DNA of 64,000 bases from Saccharicrinis aurantiacus (GTDB lineage Bacteria > Bacteroidota > Bacteroidia > Bacteroidales > Marinilabiliaceae): contig NZ_LYBV02000017.1 in assembly GCF_001660705.2 (NCBI RefSeq), forward strand, positions 1-64,000, in the 5' to 3' direction. Position numbers and translations under genes: made by a program. Position 1 is the first letter of the stretch. Each line of letters opens with the position of its first letter. Positions 20,215 through 29,230 of the stretch are shown in pieces. The notes below the pieces were generated by a model. It had not been told where the DNA came from. It did not search any database and worked only from the letters and a program-made list of their open reading frames with translations.

Positions 20215-20244
20215 AAAACCTTGCAAAACTAATTGCAAGGTTTT
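20215..20244 (-). terminator. Terminator of the flavodoxin gene
   Basis: A perfect 12 bp stem (20215-20226 with 20233-20244) with a 6-base loop, flanked on the minus strand by T residues, lies 25 bp after the flavodoxin stop. Confidence 0.8.
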
Positions 20245-20268
20245 ATTATTAAGTATGAGTTTATTGCT

Positions 20269-20775
20269 CTATTTAAACTCCTTTTTAAGCTGTTCTGTCC
20301 AAGCTTCTATTCTTTCACCAGTTAATGCTGCCTGATTCTCAATATCAAGTGCTAAACCAACAAATTGATCACCTCTAGCTGCTTTAGACCCTTCAAATTC
20401 ATAGCCTTCAGTTGATGTAAAGCCAATTACTTTACCGGCTCTAGCCTCAATGAAATCAGCCATAATACCTAAACCATCAACAAAATTCTCAGCATATCCT
20501 TTTTGATCTCCACCACCATAAAGTGCGAAAGTTTTACCTTTTAAAGATCCATCTTCTACTGCAGGTAGAAATTCATCCCAATAATTAGGTAACTCGCCAT
20601 CAAACCATGTTGGTACTGCAAGTATATAGTTGCTATATTTCTTAAAAGTTGCTTCATCAGCTTCTTCAACATTAACTTCTTCGATATTCTCAGCTCCAAG
20701 AGCTGCAATAATCTTTTGTGCTTGTTGTTTCGTTTTTACTGAATGAAAGCTATAAAATAAACCTATCTTTTTCAT
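20269..20775 (-). CDS. Flavodoxin-like protein
   Basis: The ATG at 20775 gives 168 residues beginning MKKIGLFYS; an ATG seven codons upstream is less likely. The fold is that of a long-chain flavodoxin: the 90s loop FALYGGGDQKGYAENFVDGLG is well preserved, as is the aromatic VPTWFDGELPNYWDEF. The phosphate-binding loop reads FYSFHSVKTKQ rather than the usual GSTTGNTE, lacking the glycine, so FMN binding may be altered. It lies 24 bp downstream of the 2-oxoacid dehydrogenase E1 gene and may be its electron acceptor or simply cotranscribed. Confidence 0.82.
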   Translation of the reverse strand: MKKIGLFYSFHSVKTKQQAQKIIAALGAENIEEVNVEEADEATFKKYSNYILAVPTWFDGELPNYWDEFLPAVEDGSLKGKTFALYGGGDQKGYAENFVDGLGIMADFIEARAGKVIGFTSTEGYEFEGSKAARGDQFVGLALDIENQAALTGERIEAWTEQLKKEFK

Positions 20776-20799
20776 ATCTAAATTTTTTATAGTCAATAA

Positions 20800-22848
20800 T
20801 TAAAACGATAATAACTCACGTGCAGCAACTTCAATCTTATCTGTATTTGGTAATACTGCCGCTTCTAAAATGCGGTTAAAACCAACTGGTGTAAATGTAG
20901 ATCCTACTCGTTTTACAGGAGCATCTAAATACTCAAATCCTAAATCAGAGATTGTTGCTGCAACCTCACCACCAAATCCAGCAAATACTTTATCTTCATG
21001 TACAATAAGTACTTTGGATGTTTTTTTAATTGATTCTAAAACGGTATCAGTATCTAAAGGTACAATTGATCTTAAGTCAATTACCTCAATGTTACCAGCA
21101 CCTTCTTTTGCTAATTTGTCAGCTGCCTCTACACACATATGCGTAGTGTTACCGTAAGTAACAATTGTTAAATCAGTACCTTCACGTCTAATACGAGCTT
21201 TTCCGAATGGCACTTCAAATTCTTCTGGAATTGGAGTTGCTGCTTTAGGTGCATTATATAAAGCTTTAGGCTCCATAAAAACCGTCATTCCTTCTGAACG
21301 CATTGAAGTACGAAGTAATCCTGCTGCATCATCAGCATATGATGGATATACAATTCTAACCCCTGGGAATGTTGAAAGTGCACCTTCAATATTTTGAGAG
21401 TGATATAAACCTCCACCAATATATCCACCAGAAGCTAAACGAACTGTGATGTTTGGTGAGTACTGTCCTTTAGTTCTCCAGTACTCATGGGTTGTTTCAA
21501 CAAACTGCTCCATAGCTGGCCAGAAATAATCGGCAAATTCTGCACCTTCAACAACAATTCGAATGTCTTTATTATAGCGGGCCATACCATTAGCCGTTCC
21601 CATAATAAAGTCTTCTGCAATTGGGGCATTGAATACACGCTTATGTCCAAACTCTTGCTGTAGACCTTTTGATACATTAAAAATTCCACCTTTATCTTTA
21701 TTGGCCATATCTTGACCCCAAATGTAAGTATGTGGATTTCTTCTAAACTCTTCTTTTAAAGTACCGTTTAAAGCTTCAATTAATTTCTTAGGTTCACCTT
21801 CTTCATTATGTGTTCCATCAGGAAATTTTTGAGGAACATATGATGGGGCAATTACAAAATCGTGAATACTTTCAGGATCAGGACTTGGTGCCGCTAAACC
21901 TGCTTTATGAGCAACTTTCACTTCTGCTTTTACTTCTGCATCAATGGCATCTAACTCCTCTTCGGTAGCTCTGTTGTAGCGAACTAATAAACGACGGAAT
22001 TTTGCAATTGGATCATACTCTTGCACATAGTTTAATTCTGCTTTGTCGCGATATAAATCATGACGGTCAGAATTAGAATGCGAATGAATACGTACACAGT
22101 TGGCATGAACTATAACTGGAGTCTGATTTTCTTCAGCATGTTTTTTAGCTTCAGCCATGGCATTCATCGAATCAAAAACATCTTTACCATTACAGTAAAT
22201 GATGCGTAGGTTCTTCATTCCCTCAAAATTCTTAGCTACTTTACGGTTAGCCGTTTGATCTTTTTTAGGAACTGAAATACCGTAACCATTATCTTGGAAT
22301 ACAAATATTACCGGAAGCTTTTCGTTTGAAGCACCATTAATCGCTTCATAAACATACCCTTCAGAAACAGAAGATTCACCTTGTGAGCTAATCGCAACTC
22401 CTTTAGCTTCGTAAGTTTTTATTGCCCTAGCAATACCAACAGCATGCAAAGTATGGTTACCTGTACACGACGAAACATTATGAATGTTAATTTCTGGTTT
22501 TGCAAAATGGTTACTCATGTGACGTCCACCACCAGCTACATCTGTATCTTTAGAAATACCATTAAGGATAATTTCTGTTGCTGTTAAACCTGCAGATAAA
22601 CAAGTTTGCAAATCGCGGTAATACGGAAATAAATGATCGTGTTCCTGATCAAATACCTGACCGATAGCTAACTGAATAGCATCGTGTCCTGCTGCAGGTG
22701 CGTGATATGACCAACCAATTGCTTGGCGCAAATAATTGGGAGCCTTATCATCTAAGCTGCGGCCGAGTTTTAATAAGTGATACCACTTTAATAGTGATTC
22801 TTTTTCGGTGGTTTTTATTTTATATATTTCTTGTACGTCTGCCTTCAT
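20800..22848 (-). CDS. 2-oxoacid dehydrogenase E1, fused alpha and beta subunits
   Basis: 682 residues. Residues 1-320 match the alpha subunit (GRHMSNHFAKPEIN, thiamine-diphosphate region ISSQGESSVSEG...FQDNGYGIS). Residues 345-682 match the beta subunit (FNAPIAEDFIMGTANGMA, LASGGYIGGGLYHSQ, VIDLRSIVPLDTDT). Fused E1 proteins are common in Bacteroidota and decarboxylate branched-chain 2-oxoacids or pyruvate, passing the acyl group to E2, encoded 45 bp upstream. Substrate cannot be decided. E3 is not in the window. Confidence 0.9.
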   Translation of the reverse strand: MKADVQEIYKIKTTEKESLLKWYHLLKLGRSLDDKAPNYLRQAIGWSYHAPAAGHDAIQLAIGQVFDQEHDHLFPYYRDLQTCLSAGLTATEIILNGISKDTDVAGGGRHMSNHFAKPEINIHNVSSCTGNHTLHAVGIARAIKTYEAKGVAISSQGESSVSEGYVYEAINGASNEKLPVIFVFQDNGYGISVPKKDQTANRKVAKNFEGMKNLRIIYCNGKDVFDSMNAMAEAKKHAEENQTPVIVHANCVRIHSHSNSDRHDLYRDKAELNYVQEYDPIAKFRRLLVRYNRATEEELDAIDAEVKAEVKVAHKAGLAAPSPDPESIHDFVIAPSYVPQKFPDGTHNEEGEPKKLIEALNGTLKEEFRRNPHTYIWGQDMANKDKGGIFNVSKGLQQEFGHKRVFNAPIAEDFIMGTANGMARYNKDIRIVVEGAEFADYFWPAMEQFVETTHEYWRTKGQYSPNITVRLASGGYIGGGLYHSQNIEGALSTFPGVRIVYPSYADDAAGLLRTSMRSEGMTVFMEPKALYNAPKAATPIPEEFEVPFGKARIRREGTDLTIVTYGNTTHMCVEAADKLAKEGAGNIEVIDLRSIVPLDTDTVLESIKKTSKVLIVHEDKVFAGFGGEVAATISDLGFEYLDAPVKRVGSTFTPVGFNRILEAAVLPNTDKIEVAARELLSF

Positions 22849-22893
22849 TGGTTTTAGTTTAAATTGTGCTAATTCAAATTATAACTCTCAATC

Positions 22894-24204
22894 TTAAATC
22901 TCTCTGTTTAAATCAAAAGCTTCAAGATAATCTCCAATCTGGCGTAAGAATCCGCCACCTAGTGCACCATCAACAATTCTATGATCATATGATAGAGAAA
23001 GGAACATTTTCTGACGAATACCAATTGTATCTCCTGTTGGAGTTTCAATAACAGCTGGTTTTTTCTCAATAGCTCCAATTGCTAAAATGGCAACCTGAGG
23101 TTGATTGATAATTGGTGTACCTATGATATTTTTGAATGATCCAAAGTTTGATATAGTAAAGGTTCCACCTTGAATATCATCTGCTCCAAGTTTATTTTCA
23201 CGAGCCAATCCTGCTAAACGGTTTACATCAGAGGTTAAACCTGCAAGGTTTTTATGATCAGCTTGCTTAATAACTGGTACAATTAAGTTTCCACTAGGAA
23301 GAGCAACAGCTAAACCAACATTTACATTTTTACGATAGATGATTTTATCTCCATCAACAGAAGCATTTACTCCTGGATAATCCCTTAACGCTTTGGCTAC
23401 AGCCTCTGTAAAGATTGGTGTGAATGTAATTTTTTCGCCATATTTTTCTTGGAATGCAGCTTTATTTTTATTTCTCCACAATACAATATTAGTCATATCC
23501 ACTTCAATTACAGAAGTTACGTGTGGTGAAACATGTTTCGACATTACCATATGATCGGCAATAATCTTACGCATTCTGTCCATCTCAACAATCTCATCTT
23601 CTGCATTTACAGAAACTGGAGGTCTTTTTATTTCAGCTGGAGCAGAAGCTGCCTTTGCAGCAGGCGCACTTGGTGTTGATGCCGGAGCAGCTTTTGGTGC
23701 TGCAGGTGCTGAACCTTTGGTATCAATATAGTTTAAAATATCTGCTTTAGTTACTCTATTGTTTTGCCCTGTTCCTTCAATAGCATCTAATTCGCTAATT
23801 GAAATACCTTCTTCCTTAGCAATACTTTTTACAAGAGGAGAATAGAATTTATCACTCTCGCTAAAGTCTGCTTCAGCTGCAGTGGTAACTTCCTTAGCAT
23901 CTTCAACAGATTTTTCAACTTCTGCAGCCGCAGACGGAGCACTTACTTCTTCGCCCTCTGCTCCTTCTAATGCAATTATTGCAACCGGAGTTCCGACAGG
24001 AACAAGCGCGTCTGTTTCGAATAAAATCTCTTTCACAACTCCATCAACTGGAGATGGAATTTCAGAGTCTACTTTATCAGTAGCAATTTCTAGAAGAACA
24101 TCATCTTCTTCAATTTTATCACCCACACCAACAAACCACTTAGTGATAGTTGCTTCTTCAACGCTTTCACCCATCTTGGGCATAAGAATTTCAAATGTTG
24201 ACAT
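22894..24204 (-). CDS. 2-oxoacid dehydrogenase E2, dihydrolipoamide acyltransferase
   Basis: 436 residues. One N-terminal lipoyl domain with the lipoylated lysine in EIATDKVDSE (about residue 43), an Ala/Pro linker, a peripheral-subunit-binding domain (SPLVKSIAKEEGISISELDAI), a second Ala/Pro linker (KAAPASTPSAPAAK) and the catalytic domain with SYDHRIVDGA, whose histidine and aspartate form the active site. It forms the core of the complex to which the adjacent E1 binds. One lipoyl domain favours a branched-chain-type complex, but this is not decisive. Confidence 0.92.
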   Translation of the reverse strand: MSTFEILMPKMGESVEEATITKWFVGVGDKIEEDDVLLEIATDKVDSEIPSPVDGVVKEILFETDALVPVGTPVAIIALEGAEGEEVSAPSAAAEVEKSVEDAKEVTTAAEADFSESDKFYSPLVKSIAKEEGISISELDAIEGTGQNNRVTKADILNYIDTKGSAPAAPKAAPASTPSAPAAKAASAPAEIKRPPVSVNAEDEIVEMDRMRKIIADHMVMSKHVSPHVTSVIEVDMTNIVLWRNKNKAAFQEKYGEKITFTPIFTEAVAKALRDYPGVNASVDGDKIIYRKNVNVGLAVALPSGNLIVPVIKQADHKNLAGLTSDVNRLAGLARENKLGADDIQGGTFTISNFGSFKNIIGTPIINQPQVAILAIGAIEKKPAVIETPTGDTIGIRQKMFLSLSYDHRIVDGALGGGFLRQIGDYLEAFDLNREI

Positions 24205-24362
24205 ATTATCTTGTTTTTGTTTTGTTCGAATTATTTTATCTATTCAATATAACTATAATACTCAAGTATTAATTTATCAAAATCTTAACATAAGTATAAA
24301 TATACTTTCTTGCTAGTTTGATTTCGTTTTATAAACAACCTAAAATAGAAATGGTTCTATAC

Positions 24363-24393
24363 TTGTTAAATATCTTTATTGCCGATACATTTG
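24363..24393 (+). promoter_or_regulatory. Promoter of the truncated M13 peptidase gene
   Basis: TTG (24363-24365), a 20 bp spacer and TACATTTG (24386-24393) match the Bacteroidota consensus, 27 bp before the start codon. The broken gene thus keeps an intact promoter. Confidence 0.65.
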
Positions 24394-24420
24394 TATTCGA
24401 AATTTTAAAATACTTAGATT

Positions 24421-25947
24421 ATGAAAATGAAACCGTTATTACCCAAGGCGGGAGTACTTGCTGCTGCAATTTTTATTGCATCTTGTTCTAACAATTCAGA
24501 CCGAACATTACAAAAACCTACTTTAAATGTAAACGATTTAAGCACAGAATTAGATCCTGGAAATGATTTTTATCGTTATGTAAACAAAAGTTGGATGGAT
24601 GCGAATCCGATGCCAGACGATAAAAGTAGATTTGGTTGGTTTGATATTTTGTTAGAACAAAATAGAGAAAACCTTAAAGCTATTTTTACTGAAGTTACAA
24701 CTGGAGAGGTTAAACATGGCACTGTAGCCCAAAAGATTGGCGATTTCTATAATTCAGGAATGGATACTTTAGCAATCGAAAAAGAAGGCTTATCGAAACT
24801 TACCTTCTTATTAGATAAAGTAGATGCTTTAAAAAGCAGCGATGATGTAATTGAACTTTGTGGTTTACTACAAAGCTATCAATTGGTGCCTTTATTTGCC
24901 TATTATGTAAGTGCCGATGAAAAAAATAGTAAAATGAATATTGCTGGTTTATGGCAAACTGGTTTGGGGCTTCCTGATAGAGATTATTATTTAGAAGATG
25001 ATGAAAATTCAGAAGAAATTAGAAAAGCATACGCTACATTTTTGACTTCTATTTTCACACTTTCAGGAGATAATGATAAAACTGCAGAGCAAAAAGCAAG
25101 TGATGTGTTAACTTTTGAAAAAGGCCTGGCTAAAGCGAGTTACACACGTTTACAGAACAGAGATCCGCATTTAACGTATAATAAAATTGATGGTACTCAA
25201 TTGAGCAAAACATATTCTTCAATTAATTGGGATGCATTTTTTAGAGGGATGAGTCAACCTGTTCCTGCAGAGATTAATGTGAGTCAAACTGCATATGTTG
25301 AATATGTTGGAGAAACGCTCAATTCCACTTCTATCAATACTTGGAAGAATTACTTAGAGTCTTTAATTATTAGATCATTTACAAGTTACTTACCAAAAGC
25401 ATATACCGATGCAAGCTTTGAACTGTATGGCAAAACCATTCAAGGTAGAAGTGAAATGGAACCTCGTTGGAAAAGAGTTCAAGGGGTAACTAGTAGTGCT
25501 TTAGGCGAGGCTGTTGGTCAGCTTTTTGTTGAAAGACATTTTCCGGAGGAAGCAAAAACAAAGATGGTAAATTTGGTTGAAAACCTTAGAGTTGGTTTCT
25601 CTCAGCGCATTGAGAAATTAGAATGGATGAGTACTGATACTAAAGTTAAAGCCCAAGATAAATTGGCTGCTATTAAAGTAAAGGTTGGATACCCAAATAA
25701 ATGGCGCGACTATTCCACTTTAGAAGTAAAACCAGATTCTTATTTAGAAAATGTATTGGCATCTAACCAATTCGATTTTGCCTTTAGCATGTCTTTTCCA
25801 ATAATACCATTCATTCTTCTAACCCATCTAAATCTATTGCCCAAATTGGTTTATTCCCCGCAAACTGGTAAGGCGTATACCAAGGATAACTCTTCGTCAA
25901 TGGATCCACACTCAAGAAGTTCGCTATCCCTGGATTATAAATCCTAA
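24421..25947 (+). pseudogene. M13-family (neprilysin-like) peptidase, truncated by RHS debris
   Basis: Residues 1-455 are the N-terminal part of an M13 zinc metallopeptidase lipoprotein: lipobox IASC, then DPGNDFYRYVNKSWMDANPMP, LPDRDYYL, and the typical KVGYPNKWRDYSTLEV. At about 25785, after LASNQFDFAF, homology stops and the frame runs on for some 50 residues through sequence that belongs, on the opposite strand, to RHS material. The catalytic zinc site (HExxH and ExxxD) that lies in the missing C-terminal third is absent and no remainder is found downstream in the window. The product, if made, would be inactive. Confidence 0.85.
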
Positions 25948-26200
25948 AGCCATAATCATCTTTCTCTTTCCCGTTGAACCCGAACCTATACTTTTCGCTG
26001 TTATGCGATAGTGGGCTGATGCTACTAACAAATGGGTAGTAGTAGTTGGTGGCTAATATATTGGCCACGGGGCTGGTGCTTTGCTTGTTTAAGTCGGAGC
26101 TTACCACCACCCGAACGTTTCCGAGGTGATCTGTTAATTCGTATTGCTTGTGGTTTAAAGGCACGTGCATAATACGGGTTAAATGTAGTGCTTTACTAGC
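25811..26200 (-). pseudogene. RHS repeat-associated core fragment
   Basis: A continuous frame begins after an in-frame stop near 26201 and ends in TGA at 25811. It contains YELTDHLGNVRVVVSSD, KYRFGFNGKEKDDYGFRIYN, YNPGIANFLSVDPLTKSYP, QFAGNKPIWAIDLDG, the hallmark end of the RHS core that precedes a variable toxin domain. Here it terminates at GLEE with no toxin. The upstream YD-repeat shell is absent. It is a detached piece of a polymorphic toxin gene, inserted against the M13 peptidase gene. Confidence 0.85.
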
Positions 26201-26277
26201 TTATGGCAAAATTGAGCTTTTGGTTTGCTGTGCCATCATCTACTATTTGGTAGCTGTAGGTATGTATACCTTCTTGG
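26196..26277 (-). pseudogene. Short exported-protein C-terminal fragment
   Basis: A 26-codon frame after an in-frame TAA reads EGIHTYSYQIVDDGTA and ends KLNFAIS before a TAG at 26196-26198. The wording resembles the last strands of a T9SS sorting domain or an RHS-protein tail. It abuts the RHS-core fragment and is preceded on its own strand by a perfect hairpin (26276-26281 with 26287-26292). It marks a mosaic junction. Confidence 0.35.
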
Positions 26278-26331
26278 GTCGCTTAACGACCCAGTGATGA
26301 GTTAACTGCCTAATTTGCTTGTACAAAAAAA

Positions 26332-26357
26332 GCCCTGCAACATTATTGCTGCAAGGC
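26332..26357 (-). terminator. Terminator after the 165-residue membrane protein gene
   Basis: An 11 bp stem with two G-U pairs (26332-26342 with 26347-26357) followed on the minus strand by seven T ends the transcript of the small genes upstream. Confidence 0.65.
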
Positions 26358-26398
26358 TATTCTTTATACGGCCAGAGGCCTTATGCAATGCGACGTGG

Positions 26399-26448
26399 GC
26401 AGAGCCATACGCCGAGCGTTTTGCGTTAATTAGTCGCTACGGTGAGCT
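26399..26448 (-). repeat. Cassette-junction repeat, type 2, copy 1
   Basis: The 20-mer starting GCAGAGCCATACG, and the later CTACGGTGAGCT, recur at 27393-27442. The two ends can fold into a bulged stem (CGCCGAGCG with CGCTACGGTG). It lies 7 bp beyond the stop codon of the 165-residue gene and is GC-richer than its surroundings. Confidence 0.75.
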
Positions 26449-26454
26449 GAGGCA

Positions 26455-26952
26455 TTATTTATTTACTACGTTTAGCGGGACATTAAGATACCTTAGTTCT
26501 TTCTCAAAATTCAACATTTGAATTTGTTGCTCATGTTCTGATACATACAAACGTATTCTAACAACTCTCTTACCTTTACATCTCACCTCAAATTTCCACC
26601 TCTCTTCTGTCTCTTGATTAAGATAAACTAATTCTATATCGCTATAACTGATGTAATTAATCGATACAAAAAAATAAGAAATCGACTTATATATTATTTC
26701 AGAATTATTAAACTTTACTGGATATTTAACACGAGAATGTATTAATCCTATCAGTAGGTGTAAAACTATAGAATAAACAAGAATTAATTGAATAACTAGT
26801 CCAATCCCAGAACTAACTAAAGTCCAAATCCATGACAAACCTAACAAGCATAATATCAAAGCTATTACTTGATAATACCTTGGTTTATGGTTTATTATTA
26901 CGGTATTATCAACTTTAGTAATAACTATATACCTTGATCTAAATACTAGCAT
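26455..26952 (-). CDS. Two-span membrane protein in the toxin region, possible immunity protein
   Basis: 165 residues. Two adjacent hydrophobic helices (VIALILCLLGLSWIWTLV and LVIQLILVYSIVLHLLIGL) are followed by a soluble C-terminal half that could be PH-like (ELVYLNQETEERWKFEVRCKG). No family is recognised. Its ATG lies 6 nt after the stop of a short open tail (VESNGGQKITGKIKE, 26959-27009), the spacing expected of a toxin-immunity pair whose toxin body is gone, and a type-2 repeat follows the stop. Confidence 0.6.
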   Translation of the reverse strand: MLVFRSRYIVITKVDNTVIINHKPRYYQVIALILCLLGLSWIWTLVSSGIGLVIQLILVYSIVLHLLIGLIHSRVKYPVKFNNSEIIYKSISYFFVSINYISYSDIELVYLNQETEERWKFEVRCKGKRVVRIRLYVSEHEQQIQMLNFEKELRYLNVPLNVVNK

Positions 26953-27392
26953 GTTAATTTATTCTTTTATTTTTCCTGTAATTTTTTGGCCTCCATTAGA
27001 TTCTACGACTTAACAAGTTTAGTTGTCGCTTCCTTCCCTGCCACTTAAGTTATCATCTGACACTCCCTCTAACAATTTACTGAAACTTGTATCGATAAAC
27101 CCTCTAACTAAATTGTCAGAAACCTCTCATACCACACCTAAAGTAACTCCGGGCTAAAAAACTATTATAAAATCCTTACGCGAATTTTTATCAAATATTG
27201 TTGCGTACCTGAGATTTAACATCATGAGCAGAACTAAAAAAAAACATCTGCAACAATCCTATAAAGATTAATACTACCTTTAAAACACTTACTACCTATA
27301 TTTCTAAACCATTTGTTAAGATCTGACTACTAAAATTTATTGCCCCATTTGAAATAAAACTTACAAAAGGGGCCGCCGTACAAACAGCGTAA
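26953..27392 (-). other. Gap with remnant toxin tail(s)
   Basis: No complete gene. Minus-strand remnants are a 16-codon tail ending at 26959 and a 35-codon frame ending at 27019 (FIDTSFSKLLEGVSDDNLSG), whose DNA contains two degenerate copies of a roughly 45 bp unit (27020-27070 and 27075-27125). From 27130 to 27390 I see nothing recognisable on either strand. Confidence 0.4.
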
Positions 27393-27442
27393 GCAGAGCC
27401 ATACGCCGAGCGGTTTGTAGTGTTTTTGTCCTACGGTGAGCT
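27393..27442 (-). repeat. Cassette-junction repeat, type 2, copy 2
   Basis: Shares the first 20 bp exactly and the CTACGGTGAGCT end with the copy at 26399. The last residues of the adjacent YwqK-like protein (PSSP and stop) are encoded inside it, so the repeat has replaced the original gene end or lies precisely at a recombination joint. Confidence 0.75.
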
Positions 27443-28105
27443 AGGGAAGAATTGCCTAATTTTTGCAACTTCTCCTTCCTCATTAAAATAAACCCATTCT
27501 CCAATTTGCTCATTAACAATATTACGAGAGAATACTATACTTCCGGCATCCATATGCTCCTCTATTACGACCATATAGTTACCACTATACTTGCCTTTAA
27601 CCTTAATTCCTCCATCAGGATAAAAAATACGCCATTCCCCTATTAATGTTGTAATTGTATCCTTACTACAATCTTCAGGCTTCAAAAAGTTATTCTCACT
27701 ATTAACATACTTGACACCAACACCCTCACCATAATTACCAAGAGTCTGTATTGCACCATTCTTATAAAATGTCAAAAACATTCCCCATAGTTTACCATTA
27801 TTGTAATGACATATTTTTTTTACTTGTCCATTTTCAAAAAAATCAATACTCTGACCATCTTTTTTACGGCTTTTATACTCAAAAATACCCTTTAAACTAT
27901 GATTAGAATTATGAAATATTACAGTACCCGTTTCAATTGAGTCAGAATAATTAACGATATCATAAAAACAACCTAAACTGTCAGTTTTAACAACCTGAGA
28001 CAACCCAACCACGACACTTATATTACTTAATAATATAAGCCCTATTATTCTTAAACCTAATATTTTATTTAGTAGCACTAACATTAACCTTTCTATTTGT
28101 ATCAT
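27431..28105 (-). CDS. Exported MORN/YwqK-like repeat protein, probable immunity protein
   Basis: 224 residues, or 217 from the second ATG at 28084, which gives a cleaner signal peptide. Repeats of the form DFFENGQVKKICHYNNGKLWG, FYKNGAIQTLGNY and FYPDGGIKVKGKYSG are MORN-type, as in the YwqK family of antitoxin/immunity-like proteins. The start overlaps the stop of a 90-codon toxin-like fragment (stop at 28065-28067), the usual coupling of toxin and immunity genes. The C-terminus runs into a type-2 repeat. Confidence 0.7.
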   Translation of the reverse strand: MIQIERLMLVLLNKILGLRIIGLILLSNISVVVGLSQVVKTDSLGCFYDIVNYSDSIETGTVIFHNSNHSLKGIFEYKSRKKDGQSIDFFENGQVKKICHYNNGKLWGMFLTFYKNGAIQTLGNYGEGVGVKYVNSENNFLKPEDCSKDTITTLIGEWRIFYPDGGIKVKGKYSGNYMVVIEEHMDAGSIVFSRNIVNEQIGEWVYFNEEGEVAKIRQFFPSSP

Positions 28106-28337
28106 TATTTTCGTGTGTCCCTCTAAATGGCTTTATTCTATTTCTTTTAATACCTCGATTTACTATATCTGCAATCACTGCATAAACCCTTACGTCCATT
28201 AAATTTCCAAGAGTTTTGTGCTTTTTAGTACCTTTTCGTACATCCTCAACTGTACTTTCTGACTTGTAATTAGTATTTCCCCCTGAACTCCCGCGAGCAA
28301 AAAAGCTATTGTTAGTTTTATGCTCGCGAGTTTGAAA
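28065..28337 (-). pseudogene. Toxin C-terminal domain fragment, headless
   Basis: A 90-codon frame with no start codon of its own begins right after a TAG inside a repeat and ends in TAA inside the start of the MORN gene. Its protein is strongly protein-like: STVEDVRKGTKKHKTLGN, LMDVRVYAVIADIVNRGI, KRNRIKPFRGTHENNDTN. The first 20 residues are encoded by the repeat and include ARGSSGG. I do not recognise the fold. Position immediately before an immunity-like gene suggests the end of an RHS-type toxin. Confidence 0.6.
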
Positions 28338-28351
28338 CTAGCGCTAGCTGG
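28281..28351 (-). repeat. Cassette-junction repeat, type 1, copy A
   Basis: A GC-rich unit that on the minus strand reads AGCGCTAGTTTCAAACTCGC, an AT-rich middle with TAAAACTAACAA, then GCTCGCGGGAGTTCAGGGGG. Related units lie at 28664, 29231, 29932 and, partly, 30474. It separates the end of the 85-residue gene from the next toxin tail. Confidence 0.75.
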
Positions 28352-28354
28352 GAG

Positions 28355-28612
28355 CTAGGAGGTGGATCTATTTAAATAATTTTTTATCTGGGGATAAAAA
28401 ATTAGCCCCAAACCAAGTATTGTATTAAAAATTAATGTTCCAACTCTTCCTATTACGCTATATGAGATCTGATATAATAATTTGCTTAATCCAAATTTAC
28501 CTGATCCCATCAGCCTGAGTGCATCTTCATCCTTATAGATATAAAAGAAGAAAATACCTGAGGTTAGATAAAGTATCCCAATATATATTCTAATATTCTT
28601 AATTCTATTCAT
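28355..28612 (-). CDS. Small two-span membrane protein, possible immunity protein
   Basis: 85 residues with two transmembrane helices (IYIGILYLTSGIFFFYIY and VGTLIFNTILGLGLIFYP). No family is recognised. It is preceded by a 13-codon tail (FGKIRECYSKSKK, stop at 28628-28630) that starts right after a TAG in repeat B, and is followed 3 bp later by repeat A. This is the same architecture as its neighbours in the cassette row. Confidence 0.5.
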   Translation of the reverse strand: MNRIKNIRIYIGILYLTSGIFFFYIYKDEDALRLMGSGKFGLSKLLYQISYSVIGRVGTLIFNTILGLGLIFYPQIKNYLNRSTS

Positions 28613-28627
28613 ATTACAAAACCTTAT

Positions 28628-28735
28628 CTATTTTTTACTCTTTGAATAACACTCCCTTATTTTCCCGAACTAGAGCTAGCTAATAGCAAATTTTATTTTA
28701 AAGGGCTCGATTTTGAAACTTGCGCCAGCTCGGGG
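28628..28735 (-). repeat. Type 1 junction repeat, copy B, with adjoining toxin tail
   Basis: Copy B (28664-28735) shows the GCTAGCTCTAGTTCGGG end and the CAAGTTTCAAAA-like start of the type 1 unit. A 13-codon tail (28628-28669) runs from its internal TAG toward the following membrane-protein gene. The tail is far too short to be a gene. Confidence 0.55.
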
Positions 28736-28753
28736 TTAAGTATAATCTCGTTT

Positions 28754-29200
28754 TCATTTATTATCATCAATTAATTTCTGAACATGAAATTTATAAATAT
28801 CAGCCTTTTTATTACTTGATTTTGCTGTGCTATTATACCTTATAAGATATTCTAATGCCATATTCCTTGACATAGCATCCATAACATTAACATTACGATA
28901 AAATAAACAATCATTAAGAGCTAAGAGTATTACATATACGTCCAACATAGCATCAGGGTATTTCCACTTATTCGCCATCATTAAAGAATAAGGTAGAATT
29001 TCCTCAAAGTAAGCATTGGAAAAGAAAAAGGAACTTAAGTCATTATATGCCTGAACACTACCATTTTCTAGAATATCACTTACTAATGAGTCTTTTGTTA
29101 TGTTTTCGGGTAAGGAATACTTTAAATCTTGTCCTTCTTGACCTTTACATATTCCAATCAATAGAATTAATAGAATATATATTAAACTCAGTTTGCGCAT
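28754..29200 (-). CDS. Small exported protein, possible immunity protein
   Basis: 148 residues with a signal peptide (MRKLSLIYILLILLIGICKG) and a helical remainder (ILPYSLMMANKWKYPDAML, NVMDAMSRNMALEYLIRY). No family is recognised. A stop codon of a truncated upstream frame (SNKGLKLL, TAA at 29206-29208) precedes its ATG by 5 nt, and type 1 repeat copies flank it on both sides. Confidence 0.55.
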   Translation of the reverse strand: MRKLSLIYILLILLIGICKGQEGQDLKYSLPENITKDSLVSDILENGSVQAYNDLSSFFFSNAYFEEILPYSLMMANKWKYPDAMLDVYVILLALNDCLFYRNVNVMDAMSRNMALEYLIRYNSTAKSSNKKADIYKFHVQKLIDDNK

Positions 29201-29230
29201 ACCTATTAGAGTAGTTTTAATCCTTTGTTA

